64,000 nt of DNA. Origin: Bacillus sp. BP-3 (GTDB lineage: Bacteria; Bacillota; Bacilli; Bacillales; Bacillaceae_G). Where the stretch lies: NCBI RefSeq assembly GCF_028401955.1, contig NZ_JAQOTJ010000004.1, forward strand, positions 124,001 to 188,000. Direction: 5' to 3'. Shown piece by piece: positions 20,571-30,589 of this stretch; positions within the stretch are counted from its first letter, which is position 1; each line of letters starts with the position of its first letter. Made by a program: the position numbers and the translations under genes. A model generated the notes under the pieces. That model did not search any database, was not told where the DNA came from, and saw nothing but the letters and a program-made list of their open reading frames with translations.

Positions 20571-21845
20571 TTAAACTCCCTCCGTCCCATGTAAGAAGTA
20601 AATTGTATCTAGCTGAATATTATTAGCTACTTTGACGATTTCCTCTTTCGTTACTCGTTCAATCTCTGTTAACCATTCTTCTACAGGACGGCCATAATTT
20701 GCAATCACTTCATGGTACAAAAGTTCTACAAGACCGCGCGGCGTATCAATTGTCTCTAAAACTTGATTCTTAATCACACTTTTTGTTTGTACAATTTCCT
20801 CATCCGTAAAATCACCATTTTGCATTGCTATCATTTGTTCTTTAATAATCGTTACAGCTTTTTCATAATTTTTCCCCTCAATTCCAGACATTACGAACAG
20901 AAGTCCTTTATGACTTTCATAACGAGAGGCAGCATAATATGCCAAGCTGTTTTTTTCACGTACATTCACAAATAATTTCGAATGCGAAAAACCACCAAAC
21001 AAACCATTAAATAACTGCAAAGCAAAATAATCTTCGTCGCGATACGTAATATATGTGCGATATCCAATATTTAATTTACTTTGCTTTAGTTCTTGTTTTT
21101 CTACAACCTCTTGTTCTTCTTCATTTTTCTTATGAAGCAATACACTTCTTTCTTTCGGTTCACGTTTAGAAACAGAAAAGTATCGTTTCACAAGTTCAAG
21201 AGCACCTTCTTCAATATCACCTATAATATATAAATCCATTTCATCTTCATTTAATACTTTTTTATAATATTGATACAACGTTTCGTTTGTAATCTTAGAA
21301 ACACGCTCTTTTTGACCATTTGCACTTAAACGGTACGGTTCTACTTTACACATTTCTTCGATGAGACGTTCGTTTGCATAGCGCATTTTATCATCAAACG
21401 TAGATTCAATACGCTGCACCAGTGCACGTTTTTCACTTTCTACAACCGTTTGTAAAAAACCATTTCCTTCTGTTGCTGGTCTTAATAAAATATCAGCAAG
21501 CATAGTAATTGCTTTTTCAAAGAGAGGCGGTGCTTCTTGTAAATATGTTTCATTGGCAATGTCTATATAGATAGAAATAACATGATCCTCACCTTTTTTG
21601 CTTACATCAACAGCTAATGACGAACCATATAACTCCTCTAAATATTGACGAATTCGAATGACAGACGGGTGTGTTTCTGTAGCACTTTGTAATACATAAG
21701 GCAGCAAAGCGCGTTCTGTTACTGTTTCTTCACATAACGGTGACTTTAACCGTAACACAAATGTATTCGTTTTATATTTTTCTGTTGGAATCATATGTAC
21801 ACGTAATCCACCTAATTCATGTGTTTCTTGTTTTATAAGATCCAT
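20571..21845 (-). CDS. ymfF: YmfF, M16 family non-catalytic subunit
   Basis: A 424-residue M16-fold protein. Where the active partner YmfH has HxxEH, this one reads ERALLPYVLQ, so the zinc site is absent and it should be the scaffold half of a heterodimer, as in other paired M16 proteases. C-terminal M16 features (GFSHSKLFVNVREKNSLAYYA) are intact. It is translated from an ATG with an AGGAGGG ribosome site and directly precedes ymfH. Confidence 0.88.
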   Translation of the reverse strand: MDLIKQETHELGGLRVHMIPTEKYKTNTFVLRLKSPLCEETVTERALLPYVLQSATETHPSVIRIRQYLEELYGSSLAVDVSKKGEDHVISIYIDIANETYLQEAPPLFEKAITMLADILLRPATEGNGFLQTVVESEKRALVQRIESTFDDKMRYANERLIEEMCKVEPYRLSANGQKERVSKITNETLYQYYKKVLNEDEMDLYIIGDIEEGALELVKRYFSVSKREPKERSVLLHKKNEEEQEVVEKQELKQSKLNIGYRTYITYRDEDYFALQLFNGLFGGFSHSKLFVNVREKNSLAYYAASRYESHKGLLFVMSGIEGKNYEKAVTIIKEQMIAMQNGDFTDEEIVQTKSVIKNQVLETIDTPRGLVELLYHEVIANYGRPVEEWLTEIERVTKEEIVKVANNIQLDTIYFLHGTEGV

Positions 21846-21939
21846 TTGTAACCCTCCTCTAAAAAGGAATTTTCTTCTTCAATATACAGTTTTCACAAAA
21901 GAAAATGCAAATTTTCTCATGTATTAACGTTATTGTATG

Positions 21940-21973
21940 TAAAAAAACTCGCACTAATGTGCGAGCTTTTTAG
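21940..21973 (-). terminator. rho-independent terminator after nupQ
   Basis: CTCGCAC / GTGCGAG stem with T run on the minus strand between nupQ and ymfF. Confidence 0.82.
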
Positions 21974-21976
21974 CTT

Positions 21977-22936
21977 TTATCGTTTTCCTTTTTCATATGG
22001 TGTTCCAAGCGCTTTCGGAGCTTCGGAACGTCCAACAAAACCGACAAGTGCAAAAATTGTTAATACATATGGTAATATCGTTAAAAAGATACTTGGAATT
22101 TGATCTATAACAGGAATTGTACCACCTGTAACACCAAGTGACTGTGCAAATCCAAAAAATAACGCTGCACCTAGAGCTCCAATTGGATGCCATTTCCCAA
22201 AAATCATTGCTGCTAACGCTAAAAATCCTTGCCCTGTAATTGTAGCCCCAGAAAAGTTATTTGAGATAGACGTTGAAAATACAGCACCGCCAACACCAGC
22301 AAACATACCCGATAAACAAACTGCGATATAGCGCATTTTATAAACATTAATACCCATTGTATCAGCTGCCATCGGATGTTCCCCAACAGCACGTAATCGT
22401 AAACCAAATGGTGTTTTATAAATCACATACCAAACTACGAATGCTAAAATAATTGCAATATAAGAAGTTAATGGTACATCAGAGAAAAACACTTTTCCAA
22501 TAACAGGAATATCAGAAAGGCCCGGAATATCAATTTTTTCAATACGATATTGGATAAAATCAGTTTGACCTTTTCCAAAAATCTTTTTAATCGCAAACAC
22601 TGATAACCCTAATGCTAAAAAGTTAATCGCTACTCCGCTGACAACTTGATCAGCACGGAATGTAATAGATGCAACCGCATGAAGAAGTGCAAATAATCCT
22701 CCGCCAATCGCTGCAAAAATAAGCGCAATCCACGGTGTCATCGCTCCCCATGTATCTCCCATTAATAGAGTTGTAACAACACCAATAAATGCACCAAACA
22801 ACATTAAACCTTCTAATGCAATGTTAACAACACCAGAACGTTCACTAAACACGCCCCCAAGTGCTGTAAAAATAAGCGGTGCTGAGGTATATAATGTACC
22901 TGTGACAAGAATGGCTACAATATCTAGGAAACTCAT
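21977..22936 (-). CDS. nupQ: nucleoside ABC importer, permease (NupQ-like)
   Basis: A 319-residue BPD_transp_2 family permease with about 8-10 hydrophobic segments; GERSGVVNIALEGLMLFGA is the conserved N-terminal motif of nucleoside/BMP-type permeases. Last gene of nupN-nupO-nupP-nupQ, ending in a terminator and starting 1 base from the nupP stop. The B. subtilis homologue takes up guanosine; the guanine riboswitch upstream of this operon supports a purine substrate. Confidence 0.86.
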   Translation of the reverse strand: MSFLDIVAILVTGTLYTSAPLIFTALGGVFSERSGVVNIALEGLMLFGAFIGVVTTLLMGDTWGAMTPWIALIFAAIGGGLFALLHAVASITFRADQVVSGVAINFLALGLSVFAIKKIFGKGQTDFIQYRIEKIDIPGLSDIPVIGKVFFSDVPLTSYIAIILAFVVWYVIYKTPFGLRLRAVGEHPMAADTMGINVYKMRYIAVCLSGMFAGVGGAVFSTSISNNFSGATITGQGFLALAAMIFGKWHPIGALGAALFFGFAQSLGVTGGTIPVIDQIPSIFLTILPYVLTIFALVGFVGRSEAPKALGTPYEKGKR

Positions 22937-23995
22937 TTATTTCCCCTCCTTGCTAAAACGAGAAAGTGCCCATCGTAAAATGTAACTACAAGCTACAAAG
23001 AAAATAATACATGCAATAATAACATTAATGAGTTCAGATGGAACATTCGCTTCAAAGTTCATTTGCGGTGCAGCACTTTTCAATCCGCCAAATAATAGTG
23101 CTGATAGCAAAATACCAAATGCATTATTTGCACCAAGAAGGGCCACGGCAATACCATCAAATCCTATTCCTGTAAAAGAAGACATCGCTGTCATACTTTG
23201 GAATGTTCCAAGTCCCTCCATTGCACCACCAATTCCAGCAAATGCACCAGCTATTGTCATTGATAATACAACATTACGTGACACTTTCATTCCAGCATAT
23301 TTAGAAGCGTGCTCATTAAATCCAACCGATTTGAGCTCGTAACCTAATGTTGTACGATCTAATATAAACCACATAATAAGTGCTACAACAATCGCGACAA
23401 CGATTCCCCAGTGCAGGCGAGAGCCATCTGTTAAAGAGGATAACCAAGAAGAAGCTAAAGACGCACTCGCTTTTATATCATACGATTTTTCATTTGCTTC
23501 ATGTAGAAAATTCCTAATGATGTAATAAGTTACATAAAGCGCGATATAGTTCATCATAATTGTGACGATAACTTCATTTACCTTAAACTTCCCTTTTAAA
23601 TATCCAGGAATAAATCCCCACAGTCCACCAACAAGCGCTGCAAATAATATCGATAACGGAACATGGAGGAAAGCTGGTAAAGAAACAGCATAACCGAACC
23701 AAACAGCAGCAAGCCACCCTACTAACAATTGTCCTTCTACCCCGATATTAAACAAGCCTGTACGGAAGGCAAACGCTACTGATAAACCAGCAAGAACAAG
23801 CGGAATCATCGTACGGAGTGTTTCACCTATTGCACGTGGATTCCCGACCATACCATCCCATAATGCGGCATAGCCGACTATTGGATCGTATCCACTCGTA
23901 ATCATGACAATGGCTCCAACAAGTAAACCAAAAATAACGGATAATACAGGTACTAAAATGTTAATTGTTCGCTCCGTTAAAAATTTTTTAGCCAT
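22937..23995 (-). CDS. nupP: nucleoside ABC importer, permease (NupP-like)
   Basis: A 352-residue permease of the same family as nupQ, with about 9-10 hydrophobic segments and the motif FRTGLFNIGVEGQLLVG. It overlaps nupO by 8 bases (23,988-23,995) and abuts nupQ, so the three are translated as one unit. Confidence 0.86.
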   Translation of the reverse strand: MAKKFLTERTINILVPVLSVIFGLLVGAIVMITSGYDPIVGYAALWDGMVGNPRAIGETLRTMIPLVLAGLSVAFAFRTGLFNIGVEGQLLVGWLAAVWFGYAVSLPAFLHVPLSILFAALVGGLWGFIPGYLKGKFKVNEVIVTIMMNYIALYVTYYIIRNFLHEANEKSYDIKASASLASSWLSSLTDGSRLHWGIVVAIVVALIMWFILDRTTLGYELKSVGFNEHASKYAGMKVSRNVVLSMTIAGAFAGIGGAMEGLGTFQSMTAMSSFTGIGFDGIAVALLGANNAFGILLSALLFGGLKSAAPQMNFEANVPSELINVIIACIIFFVACSYILRWALSRFSKEGK

Positions 23996-25520
23996 TTGTG
24001 TTCACCTTCTCTTTCTTCTTTCCCCCAGCCATTAACAGACCTAGCTGTTGCTCATTTGTTTCTTTTGCATTTACAATATCAACAATTTTCCCTTCATAAA
24101 TGACAGCGACGCGGTCGCTTACATTTATAATTTCGTCAAGCTCTAGCGAAAGTAACAGAACTGCCTTTCCTTTATCACGCTGTTCAATTAATTTTTTATG
24201 AATAAACTCAATGGCCCCAACATCTAAACCGCGTGTTGGCTGCGCAGCAATTAATAAATCCGGATCACGATCTACTTCACGAGCAATAATTGCCTTTTGC
24301 TGATTTCCTCCAGATAATGCTCGTGCTGGCGTATGCTCACTCGGTGTACGAACATCGAACTGTTGAATTAACGATTTTGCTTTTTCATAAACCTTTGTAA
24401 AATTTAAAATACCTTTTTTAGAATATGGATTTTTATAGTACGTTTGCAGTACCATGTTATCTCCGATAGAAAAATCAAGAACAAGCCCGTGCTTATGACG
24501 ATCTTCAGGAATGTGTCCAACACCTTCCTCTGTAATCCGTCTAACTGGCCAATTTGTTACGTCTTTCTCTCTTAACGTAATAGAGCCTGACTCAACTTTT
24601 CGTAAACCAGTAATCGCTTCTATTAATTCACTTTGTCCATTCCCATCGATTCCTGCAATACCAACAATTTCTCCTGCACGAACAGTTAAGTCAAGTCCTT
24701 TTACGGTAGGTAAATGACGTGCATCGTGCACAACAAGATTGGAAATTTCAAGTACATTTTCACGTGGTTTGGCGTCTGACTTTTCTGTTTTAAAATTCAC
24801 TTGACGTCCGACCATTAATTCTGCAAGCTTGTTTTCATCTGTATTTGCAACGTCTACCGTTCCAATTCCCTTTCCTTTACGAATAATTGTACAACGATCA
24901 CATACTTCCATAATTTCTTTCAACTTATGTGTGATAAGAATAATAGATTTCCCTTCTTGCACAAGCTTTTTCATAATATGAATAAGTTCTTGAATCTCCT
25001 GCGGCGTTAAAACAGCTGTCGGTTCGTCAAAAATTAAAATTTCCGCTCCGCGGTAGAGCGTTTTCAAAATTTCTACACGTTGCTGCATTCCAACAGAAAT
25101 ATCTTCTATTTTCGCATATGGATCTACCGACAATCCGTATTGCTCAGATAATGCTTTAATTTCTTTAGCAGCTTCGTCAATTGCAATTTTCCCGCTTTTC
25201 TTCGGTTCATTTCCGAGAATAATATTTTCTGTAACTGTAAAATTATGTACTAGCATAAAGTGCTGATGTACCATGCCAATTCCAAGATCATTCGCTACAT
25301 TAGGATTGGTAATTTTTACAGATTCTCCTTTTATTTTAATTTCACCTTGTTCTGGTTGATACAACCCAAACAAAACATTCATAAGTGTGGATTTCCCAGC
25401 ACCATTTTCTCCAAGTAAAGCATGAATTTCTCCCTGTTTCACTTGCAGCGTAATATCATCATTCGCCACAATTCCTGGGAATACTTTTGTAATATTATTC
25501 ATCTCAATTACGTATTCCAT
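23988..25520 (-). CDS. nupO: nucleoside ABC importer, tandem ATPase (NupO-like)
   Basis: A 510-residue protein with two ABC domains in tandem (residues ~5-235 and ~255-495), as in carbohydrate/nucleoside importers. Walker A GENGAGKST and Walker B ILIFDEPTAVLTP are in the first domain; the signature ALSGGNQQKAI and a degenerate Walker A (GIDGNGQSE) are in the second. Between it and nupN lies a terminator hairpin that would let nupN be expressed in excess. Confidence 0.9.
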   Translation of the reverse strand: MEYVIEMNNITKVFPGIVANDDITLQVKQGEIHALLGENGAGKSTLMNVLFGLYQPEQGEIKIKGESVKITNPNVANDLGIGMVHQHFMLVHNFTVTENIILGNEPKKSGKIAIDEAAKEIKALSEQYGLSVDPYAKIEDISVGMQQRVEILKTLYRGAEILIFDEPTAVLTPQEIQELIHIMKKLVQEGKSIILITHKLKEIMEVCDRCTIIRKGKGIGTVDVANTDENKLAELMVGRQVNFKTEKSDAKPRENVLEISNLVVHDARHLPTVKGLDLTVRAGEIVGIAGIDGNGQSELIEAITGLRKVESGSITLREKDVTNWPVRRITEEGVGHIPEDRHKHGLVLDFSIGDNMVLQTYYKNPYSKKGILNFTKVYEKAKSLIQQFDVRTPSEHTPARALSGGNQQKAIIAREVDRDPDLLIAAQPTRGLDVGAIEFIHKKLIEQRDKGKAVLLLSLELDEIINVSDRVAVIYEGKIVDIVNAKETNEQQLGLLMAGGKKKEKVNTNG

Positions 25521-25558
25521 ATTAATCCTCCTAACAGGATAAAGTTCTTTATATATGC

Positions 25559-25587
25559 AAAGGTTAGTTCTTAGAACTAACCTTTGC
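25559..25587 (-). terminator. partial terminator between nupN and nupO
   Basis: AAAGGTTAGTTCT / AGAACTAACCTTT perfect hairpin in the 80-base gap after nupN; probably attenuates transcription into nupOPQ so that binding protein exceeds transporter. Confidence 0.75.
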
Positions 25588-25600
25588 TATTGATCTACCA

Positions 25601-26683
25601 TTATTTTTTAAGAGAAGCTTCAAATGTTTTGTACTCATTTGGAGTAGAAGGTACTTTAATTTCACCACTTACAATTTTCTTTTTCAATTCTTCTACTTTT
25701 GTTAAGATTTCTGGATTTACTTTTTTCACGTTATCAGTTGTTTTTGCAATTCCAACACCATCATCTTCTAAACCGAACGCTTCTGTTTTACCGCCTTCAA
25801 GTTTACCGTCTTTTGCTTTTTGTGAAACTTTTTCTACTGCAACGTCAACACGTTTTACCATTGAAGTTAATGTTACATTTTCTGGCATACCTTCTTGGTT
25901 TTGGTCACGGTCAACCCCGATTACCCAAACATTTTCACCTTTTTTCTTGCGGTTTTTCGCTTCTGTAAATACACCGTTACCAGTTGCACCAGATGCATGA
26001 TAAATTACGTCAACGCCTCCACCGTACATAGCTGAAGCTAATACAGAACCTTTTTCTGGTTTATCAAATGCTTCTGCATATTGAGATACAACTTCAATAT
26101 TCGGATTTACAAATTTCGCACCAGCCTTGAAACCAGATTCAAATTTTTCAATTAGAGGACTTTTAATCCCTCCAATAAATCCTACTTTATTTGATTTTGT
26201 TGTCATTGCCGCAACCGCACCTACAAGGAAAGAGCCTTCATGGTCTTTAAATGTAATACTTGTTACATTCGGCTTATCAACTACTGCATCAACAAGTGCA
26301 AATTGTTTTTTCGGATTTTTTACTGCTGTTTCTTGGATAGCCTCTTGCATTTTATAACCGATTCCAAATGTTAAATTGTAGTTAGTGTCTACAAATTTTG
26401 CTAAGTTCGGAATATAGTCTGCATCCTTAGCAGATTCAAGGTAGCGATATCCTTCATTTTCTTTTAATTTGTTATCTTTACCAAACTTTTTTAAACCTTC
26501 CCAAGCAGATTGGTTAAATGATTTATCATCTACTCCACCAACGTCTGTAACCATACCAACTTTAAAGTTTTTGCTGTCTTTTCCCTCTTTTTTCTCGCTT
26601 GACTTATCAGTGTTTCCACAAGCTCCTAAAATTGTGCTTGCTGCTAACGTTAATGATAATAAAATTCCCGCTTTTTTCTTCAT
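25601..26683 (-). CDS. nupN: BMP-family nucleoside-binding lipoprotein (NupN-like)
   Basis: A 360-residue solute-binding lipoprotein of the Bmp/PnrA family. It has a lipoprotein signal (residues 1-21, lipobox LGAC with the acylated cysteine at 21), a charged spacer, and the family motifs GMVTDVGGVDDKSFNQSAW and VGFIGGIKSPLIEKFESGF, ending in a lysine-rich helix. It delivers nucleosides to the NupOPQ transporter. ymfC lies upstream and shares the riboswitch-controlled leader. Confidence 0.9.
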   Translation of the reverse strand: MKKKAGILLSLTLAASTILGACGNTDKSSEKKEGKDSKNFKVGMVTDVGGVDDKSFNQSAWEGLKKFGKDNKLKENEGYRYLESAKDADYIPNLAKFVDTNYNLTFGIGYKMQEAIQETAVKNPKKQFALVDAVVDKPNVTSITFKDHEGSFLVGAVAAMTTKSNKVGFIGGIKSPLIEKFESGFKAGAKFVNPNIEVVSQYAEAFDKPEKGSVLASAMYGGGVDVIYHASGATGNGVFTEAKNRKKKGENVWVIGVDRDQNQEGMPENVTLTSMVKRVDVAVEKVSQKAKDGKLEGGKTEAFGLEDDGVGIAKTTDNVKKVNPEILTKVEELKKKIVSGEIKVPSTPNEYKTFEASLKK

Positions 26684-26772
26684 ACTAAAAACCCCTCCTA
26701 AAATATGTATCTAGTTCCTTACAAAACCATGTCCCTATTTTCTTGCTGTCACCTCCCTAAAATGGGCACAAT

Positions 26773-27498
26773 CTACATACGTTTTCTTAATACATGGAAG
26801 CTAAATTTGTCTGCTCGAAAATAATTAATAGAATATAAGATCGGTTCATCGTTTTGATCATAGTGCATTTGCTTTAACACAAGTAATGCTGTTTCCGGTC
26901 CACATTCTAAAATTGGTGATATTTTAGAGTGATAACCAAGTGGTTCGATATGAGCAACAGCGTATGTAATGCGTTTATGTGTATTTCTATGTATAACCGT
27001 AAGTAATGATTCCTCTTTGTATTCTGACAAATCAGGAAGAACTTCTTTCGGTAACTTATCAACGCAATAAACAACAGGTTCCCCATCTGCTGTACGAACG
27101 CGTTCAATCATAAGTGTTTCAAAACCATCTTCACTATTAAATTTTTCTTTTTCTTCTTCCGTTAAGCTTCCTACTGCTGATGATAGAAATACTGTACCTG
27201 GCTTTTTGCCTGCACTAGTAATCATATCTGTAATACTAGATAATTGTTCAATCCCTGAAGAAAACAATGGCTTTGCATTTACAAACGTTCCTACACCATG
27301 CCGACGAATGACAACGCTTTCTTCTTCTAAAATTCGAAGTGCTTCTCGCAAAGTCGCTCTACTAACGCCCAACTCTTTTGCTAGATCGAATTCGGACGGT
27401 AGCTTTTGCTTCTCTTTATATACCCCGCTTTTAATCTTTCCTTTAATGTGGTCAATCACTCGTAAATACAAGTGTCGACTATCGGACTTTACTGACAT
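26773..27498 (-). CDS. ymfC: GntR family regulator with UTRA domain (YmfC-like)
   Basis: The 241-residue protein has a winged-helix GntR domain (residues ~10-75, [19 protein letters not shown]) and a UTRA effector domain (~95-238). I place the start at ATG 27498, with GAGGGGAG just upstream; the in-frame GTG at 27519 lies in the leader. As first gene of the operon, after the riboswitch, it probably regulates nupNOPQ and perhaps itself. Two inverted copies of CACTTATTCGA flank its promoter/leader and are candidate operators. Ligand not deducible. Confidence 0.85.
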   Translation of the reverse strand: MSVKSDSRHLYLRVIDHIKGKIKSGVYKEKQKLPSEFDLAKELGVSRATLREALRILEEESVVIRRHGVGTFVNAKPLFSSGIEQLSSITDMITSAGKKPGTVFLSSAVGSLTEEEKEKFNSEDGFETLMIERVRTADGEPVVYCVDKLPKEVLPDLSEYKEESLLTVIHRNTHKRITYAVAHIEPLGYHSKISPILECGPETALLVLKQMHYDQNDEPILYSINYFRADKFSFHVLRKRM

Positions 27499-27516
27499 AA
27501 GACTCCCCTCGCACTT

Positions 27517-27624
27517 CACTTATTCGACCTCTGATGTAAGACCTCTTTTCTCTTTTTTCCACAATTAATATAACATGAATTCCCCTAAATAAAAATAAGA
27601 AAGTTGCAATTTGTCGAATAAGTG
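27517..27624. promoter_or_regulatory. inverted CACTTATTCGA pair in ymfC leader
   Basis: CACTTATTCGA (27,517-27,527) and its exact reverse complement TCGAATAAGTG (27,614-27,624), 86 bases apart, lie between the riboswitch terminator and the ymfC ribosome site. They may be two GntR operator sites, or base-pair in the transcript into a hairpin next to the ribosome site. Function is inferred. Confidence 0.45.
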
Positions 27625-27663
27625 CTAATAATTTCGTTAAATGAAATTTTCTTTCTTTAATCC

Positions 27664-27722
27664 ATAAAAAAAACTTTGCACCTTACATTTCTCATATGAT
27701 GAAAAAGTTAGGAACAAAGTTG
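27664..27722 (-). terminator. riboswitch expression platform (terminator)
   Basis: AACTTTG ... CAAAGTT closes an imperfect long hairpin followed by eight Ts on the minus strand, 27 bases 3' of the guanine aptamer. This is the expected termination-type platform of a purine riboswitch. Confidence 0.75.
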
Positions 27723-27748
27723 CTATACACCTTGTATTGACACTTTTT

Positions 27749-27818
27749 CCTCATAGTCTAGCAAATTTATGGTTGCTAGGTAGAAACTTATGGACCTTAT
27801 TACCAAGATTATATGAGG
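27749..27818 (-). ncRNA. guanine riboswitch (purine aptamer)
   Basis: On the minus strand, P1 CCTCATA/TATGAGG encloses the invariant core: TATAATC, AAGTTTCTACC, and GACTATG. P3 is CTAGCAA/TTGCTAG with loop CCATAAA; L2 AATAAGG can kiss L3 through GG-CC. The discriminator nucleotide in GACTATG is C, which pairs with guanine (adenine riboswitches have T). An outer pair TTGTATTGACA/TGTCAATACAA (27,732-27,872) extends the base. It precedes ymfC-nupNOPQ and, with the terminator at 27,664-27,722, should switch the operon off when guanine is plentiful. Confidence 0.93.
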
Positions 27819-27968
27819 TTTATTTTGATTTCGAAGTAATCGTACCACTTGAAATGATTACTGTCAATACAATCAAACAAAAAAATCGAACGTTGAAATA
27901 AAAAAAAAATACAACCATTCGTATTCTCATTAAAACACACCGATAGTAAGCGCTATCATTTTTATTTA

Positions 27969-28003
27969 ATAAAGAAACCAACTAGAATCCTTCCTAGTCG
28001 GCT
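27969..28003 (-). terminator. rho-independent terminator downstream of spoIIIE
   Basis: AAGAAGCCGACTAG pairs with CTAGTTGGTTTCTT on the minus strand (two G-U pairs), followed by a T-rich run, and lies beyond the short repeat copy. Confidence 0.72.
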
Positions 28004-28005
28004 TC

Positions 28006-28059
28006 TTTATCCCACTATTCGTGGGTAGTAATAGCCCCACTGATTAAAGTTTCACTTTA
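28006..28059 (-). repeat. interspersed repeat, copy 3 (short, ends only)
   Basis: A 54-bp copy on the minus strand, TAAAGTGAAACTTTAATCAG...CCCACGAATAGTGGGATAAA, carrying just the two ends of the element seen at 10,569 and 33,673, with the ~190-bp interior missing. It begins right at the spoIIIE stop codon. Confidence 0.75.
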
Positions 28060-30423
28060 TCACGAACTTTTCTCTTGAATATCTTTTACTAGCACTTCAC
28101 GAGGCTTGCTTCCTTCATATGGACCGACAACACCGTTCATTTCCATTGCATCAATCAATCGAGCTGCGCGTGTATATCCGATACGAAACCTGCGCTGTAA
28201 CATAGAGACTGAGGCAGTTTGCATTTCTACAATGAGCTGCACAGCTTCATCATATAAATTATCCTCTACCTCCTGCCTCGTTTCTTGTACATCTTGCGGA
28301 ATCATATCCTCTTGATATTGCGCTTTTTGCTGTGCAACAACATATTCTACTACTTTCTCTACTTCATCATCTGATAAAAATGCACCTTGTACACGAACTG
28401 GCTTAGAAGCACCAATTGGTACAAACAGCATATCACCACGTCCTAACAATTTCTCTGCTCCACCTGAATCAAGAATCGTTCTTGAGTCAGTTTGAGAGGA
28501 AACTGCAAAAGCTATTCGCGATGGAATATTCGCTTTAATAACACCAGTAATTACATCTACAGATGGACGCTGCGTTGCGATAATTAAATGAATGCCAGCT
28601 GCGCGTGCCATTTGTGCCAAACGCATAATCGCATCCTCTACATCAGAAGAAGCAACCATCATTAAATCTGCTAACTCGTCCACAATAACAACAATATACG
28701 GAAGTTCTGGTTGCTTCGCTTCGGATTGTTCATTATTCTGTTTAATATATTCATTATATCCTTCAATATTCCGCGTTCCACTATGTGCAAACAATTCATA
28801 ACGCCGTTCCATTTCATTGACAACCTTTTTTAATGCCTGTGACGCTTTTTTCGGGTCTGTCACAACAGGTGTTAATAAATGCGGAACACCATTGTATACA
28901 TTTAATTCTACCATTTTCGGATCAATCATCATGAGTTTCACTTCATGCGGTTTAGCACGCATTAAAATACTTGTAATAATCCCATTTATACATACACTCT
29001 TTCCGCTACCAGTTGCCCCCGCTACGAGTAAGTGAGGCATTTTATTTAGACGTGCTAATACAGCTTCACCAGTAATGTCGCGTCCAAGTCCAATTAATAA
29101 CTTTTCTTCCGGATGATTATTTGCTTTCGAATCCAATACTTCTCTTAGCGTAACCACGGCAACTTCTGAATTGGGCACTTCAATACCAACAGCTGATTTC
29201 CCTGGGATCGGCGCTTCAATTCGAATATCTTTCGCCGCTAAAGCTAGTGCTAAATCGTCGCTTAAACTAACAATTTTACTAACCTTAACTCCCATATCAG
29301 GATACACTTCATATTTTGTAACTGCTGGTCCTCTATGAACCTTTGTTACTTTTGCTTTCACACCGAAGCTTTGGAATGTTCGTTCCAACTTACGAGCATT
29401 TTCATAAATCGTTTCATTCTCATTTGTCACTTGCTTATTGTTCGGAAACTTTAATAGCTCTAAAGACGGCAACTTATAGTCTTTATTTTCAACATCGGAA
29501 AAATGCATTGGCGGTGCTGTCGTCTCTCCGGAAAGTGATTCAACAATTTTTTCACCTTTATTCCGCTTCGACTGTTCTTCTTGCATCGGCAAAGGCTCTT
29601 CTTGAATTGCTTTAGGAGGTTCTTCACTGATTGAATCCGGCGTTGTATAGTTTTCAGTAAAGTTTGATATAATCGGCGGCGCCACATCCACTTCTTCAAT
29701 ATACTCTACTAACTCCGGCGCTTCTGGCTCATGACGTTCACTTCGCGTACGAGCAGTCTTTTTCTTTTCAGTTTTTTCAGCAGCCCGTTTCGTTTGCCAA
29801 TCTTTATAATCACCTTGCATCACTTGAAATTGCCGTCTAAGTATACGCCCAATTGGCGCAAGCACTTCTCCTATATGTTTATTTGTAATACATAATACAC
29901 CAAGCAAAATGAGAATCATTCCAATTATGTACGCGCCAACCTCATCAAATAAAAAGTAGCATGTCGCAAACATAATGGCCCCAAACATTCCTCCGCCTAA
30001 ATGTACCGAGTCGACTCCTTTTTTCATTTCATGAAAGAACAAATCTTTTGTCGTTACAATAACAGATGTACTTTGTACTGCTCCATCTTTTGTTAAAAGG
30101 TTGACTAATGTAATGTGACTAAACATCAATATAGCTAATACGATTAAATATAAACCTATCAATCGTTTGTTTACTAAATTCGGCCACTCTCGTTTTATAA
30201 CAAACGCTATAGAAAGTGCAATAACTCCAAGTACTCCAAGTATGTACCATTCTCCAAAGAAAAAGCGAAAAAATAGCACGAATGCTTTTCCGACAACACC
30301 TAGTTGCATAATTGTAATGATGGAGAGCGCAAAAAGAGTCAAACCGACGATTTCGTAGTACAAAGTTGGCTTTATGGTACGTCTTGCTTTTGTTTTCGTC
30401 CCTCTTTGCTTTTGTTTTGCCAT
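28060..30423 (-). CDS. spoIIIE: DNA translocase SpoIIIE
   Basis: Pumps the chromosome into the forespore during asymmetric division. 787 residues: four N-terminal transmembrane helices (~20-180), a charged linker (~190-310), alpha-beta motor domain with Walker [13 protein letters not shown] and Walker [12 protein letters not shown], and the C-terminal gamma winged helix (~720-785, [18 protein letters not shown]) that reads SRS sequences. An FtsK/SpoIIIE of this size in this context (next to tepA) is the SpoIIIE ortholog. Confidence 0.96.
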   Translation of the reverse strand: MAKQKQRGTKTKARRTIKPTLYYEIVGLTLFALSIITIMQLGVVGKAFVLFFRFFFGEWYILGVLGVIALSIAFVIKREWPNLVNKRLIGLYLIVLAILMFSHITLVNLLTKDGAVQSTSVIVTTKDLFFHEMKKGVDSVHLGGGMFGAIMFATCYFLFDEVGAYIIGMILILLGVLCITNKHIGEVLAPIGRILRRQFQVMQGDYKDWQTKRAAEKTEKKKTARTRSERHEPEAPELVEYIEEVDVAPPIISNFTENYTTPDSISEEPPKAIQEEPLPMQEEQSKRNKGEKIVESLSGETTAPPMHFSDVENKDYKLPSLELLKFPNNKQVTNENETIYENARKLERTFQSFGVKAKVTKVHRGPAVTKYEVYPDMGVKVSKIVSLSDDLALALAAKDIRIEAPIPGKSAVGIEVPNSEVAVVTLREVLDSKANNHPEEKLLIGLGRDITGEAVLARLNKMPHLLVAGATGSGKSVCINGIITSILMRAKPHEVKLMMIDPKMVELNVYNGVPHLLTPVVTDPKKASQALKKVVNEMERRYELFAHSGTRNIEGYNEYIKQNNEQSEAKQPELPYIVVIVDELADLMMVASSDVEDAIMRLAQMARAAGIHLIIATQRPSVDVITGVIKANIPSRIAFAVSSQTDSRTILDSGGAEKLLGRGDMLFVPIGASKPVRVQGAFLSDDEVEKVVEYVVAQQKAQYQEDMIPQDVQETRQEVEDNLYDEAVQLIVEMQTASVSMLQRRFRIGYTRAARLIDAMEMNGVVGPYEGSKPREVLVKDIQEKSS

Positions 30424-30513
30424 TTCTTCACCTCAAATTCTCATTCAAAAATAGAACTTTCGCAGAACCAATATAGTCCCACGCAAACAGGGTTTTACAG
30501 AATAAACTGAAGA

Positions 30514-30538
30514 AAGCAGCCTATACACACGGCTGCTT
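30514..30538 (-). terminator. rho-independent terminator after ylzJ
   Basis: AAGCAGCC / GGCTGCTT hairpin with a TTTCTT run on the minus strand in the spoIIIE-ylzJ gap. Confidence 0.75.
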
Positions 30539-30589
30539 CACCCTCTTGTTTTTTATATTATACCATAGCTCATAAACAAAATCCTTCTT

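Noticed and set aside
27732-27872. TTGTATTGACA/TGTCAATACAA inverted repeat as an IS or operator
   Set aside because: The sequence between is a complete purine riboswitch aptamer; the repeat is the extended base stem.
29343-29615. Plus-strand open frames opposite spoIIIE and other core genes
   Set aside because: Antisense to well-conserved genes, no ribosome sites, no recognisable products.
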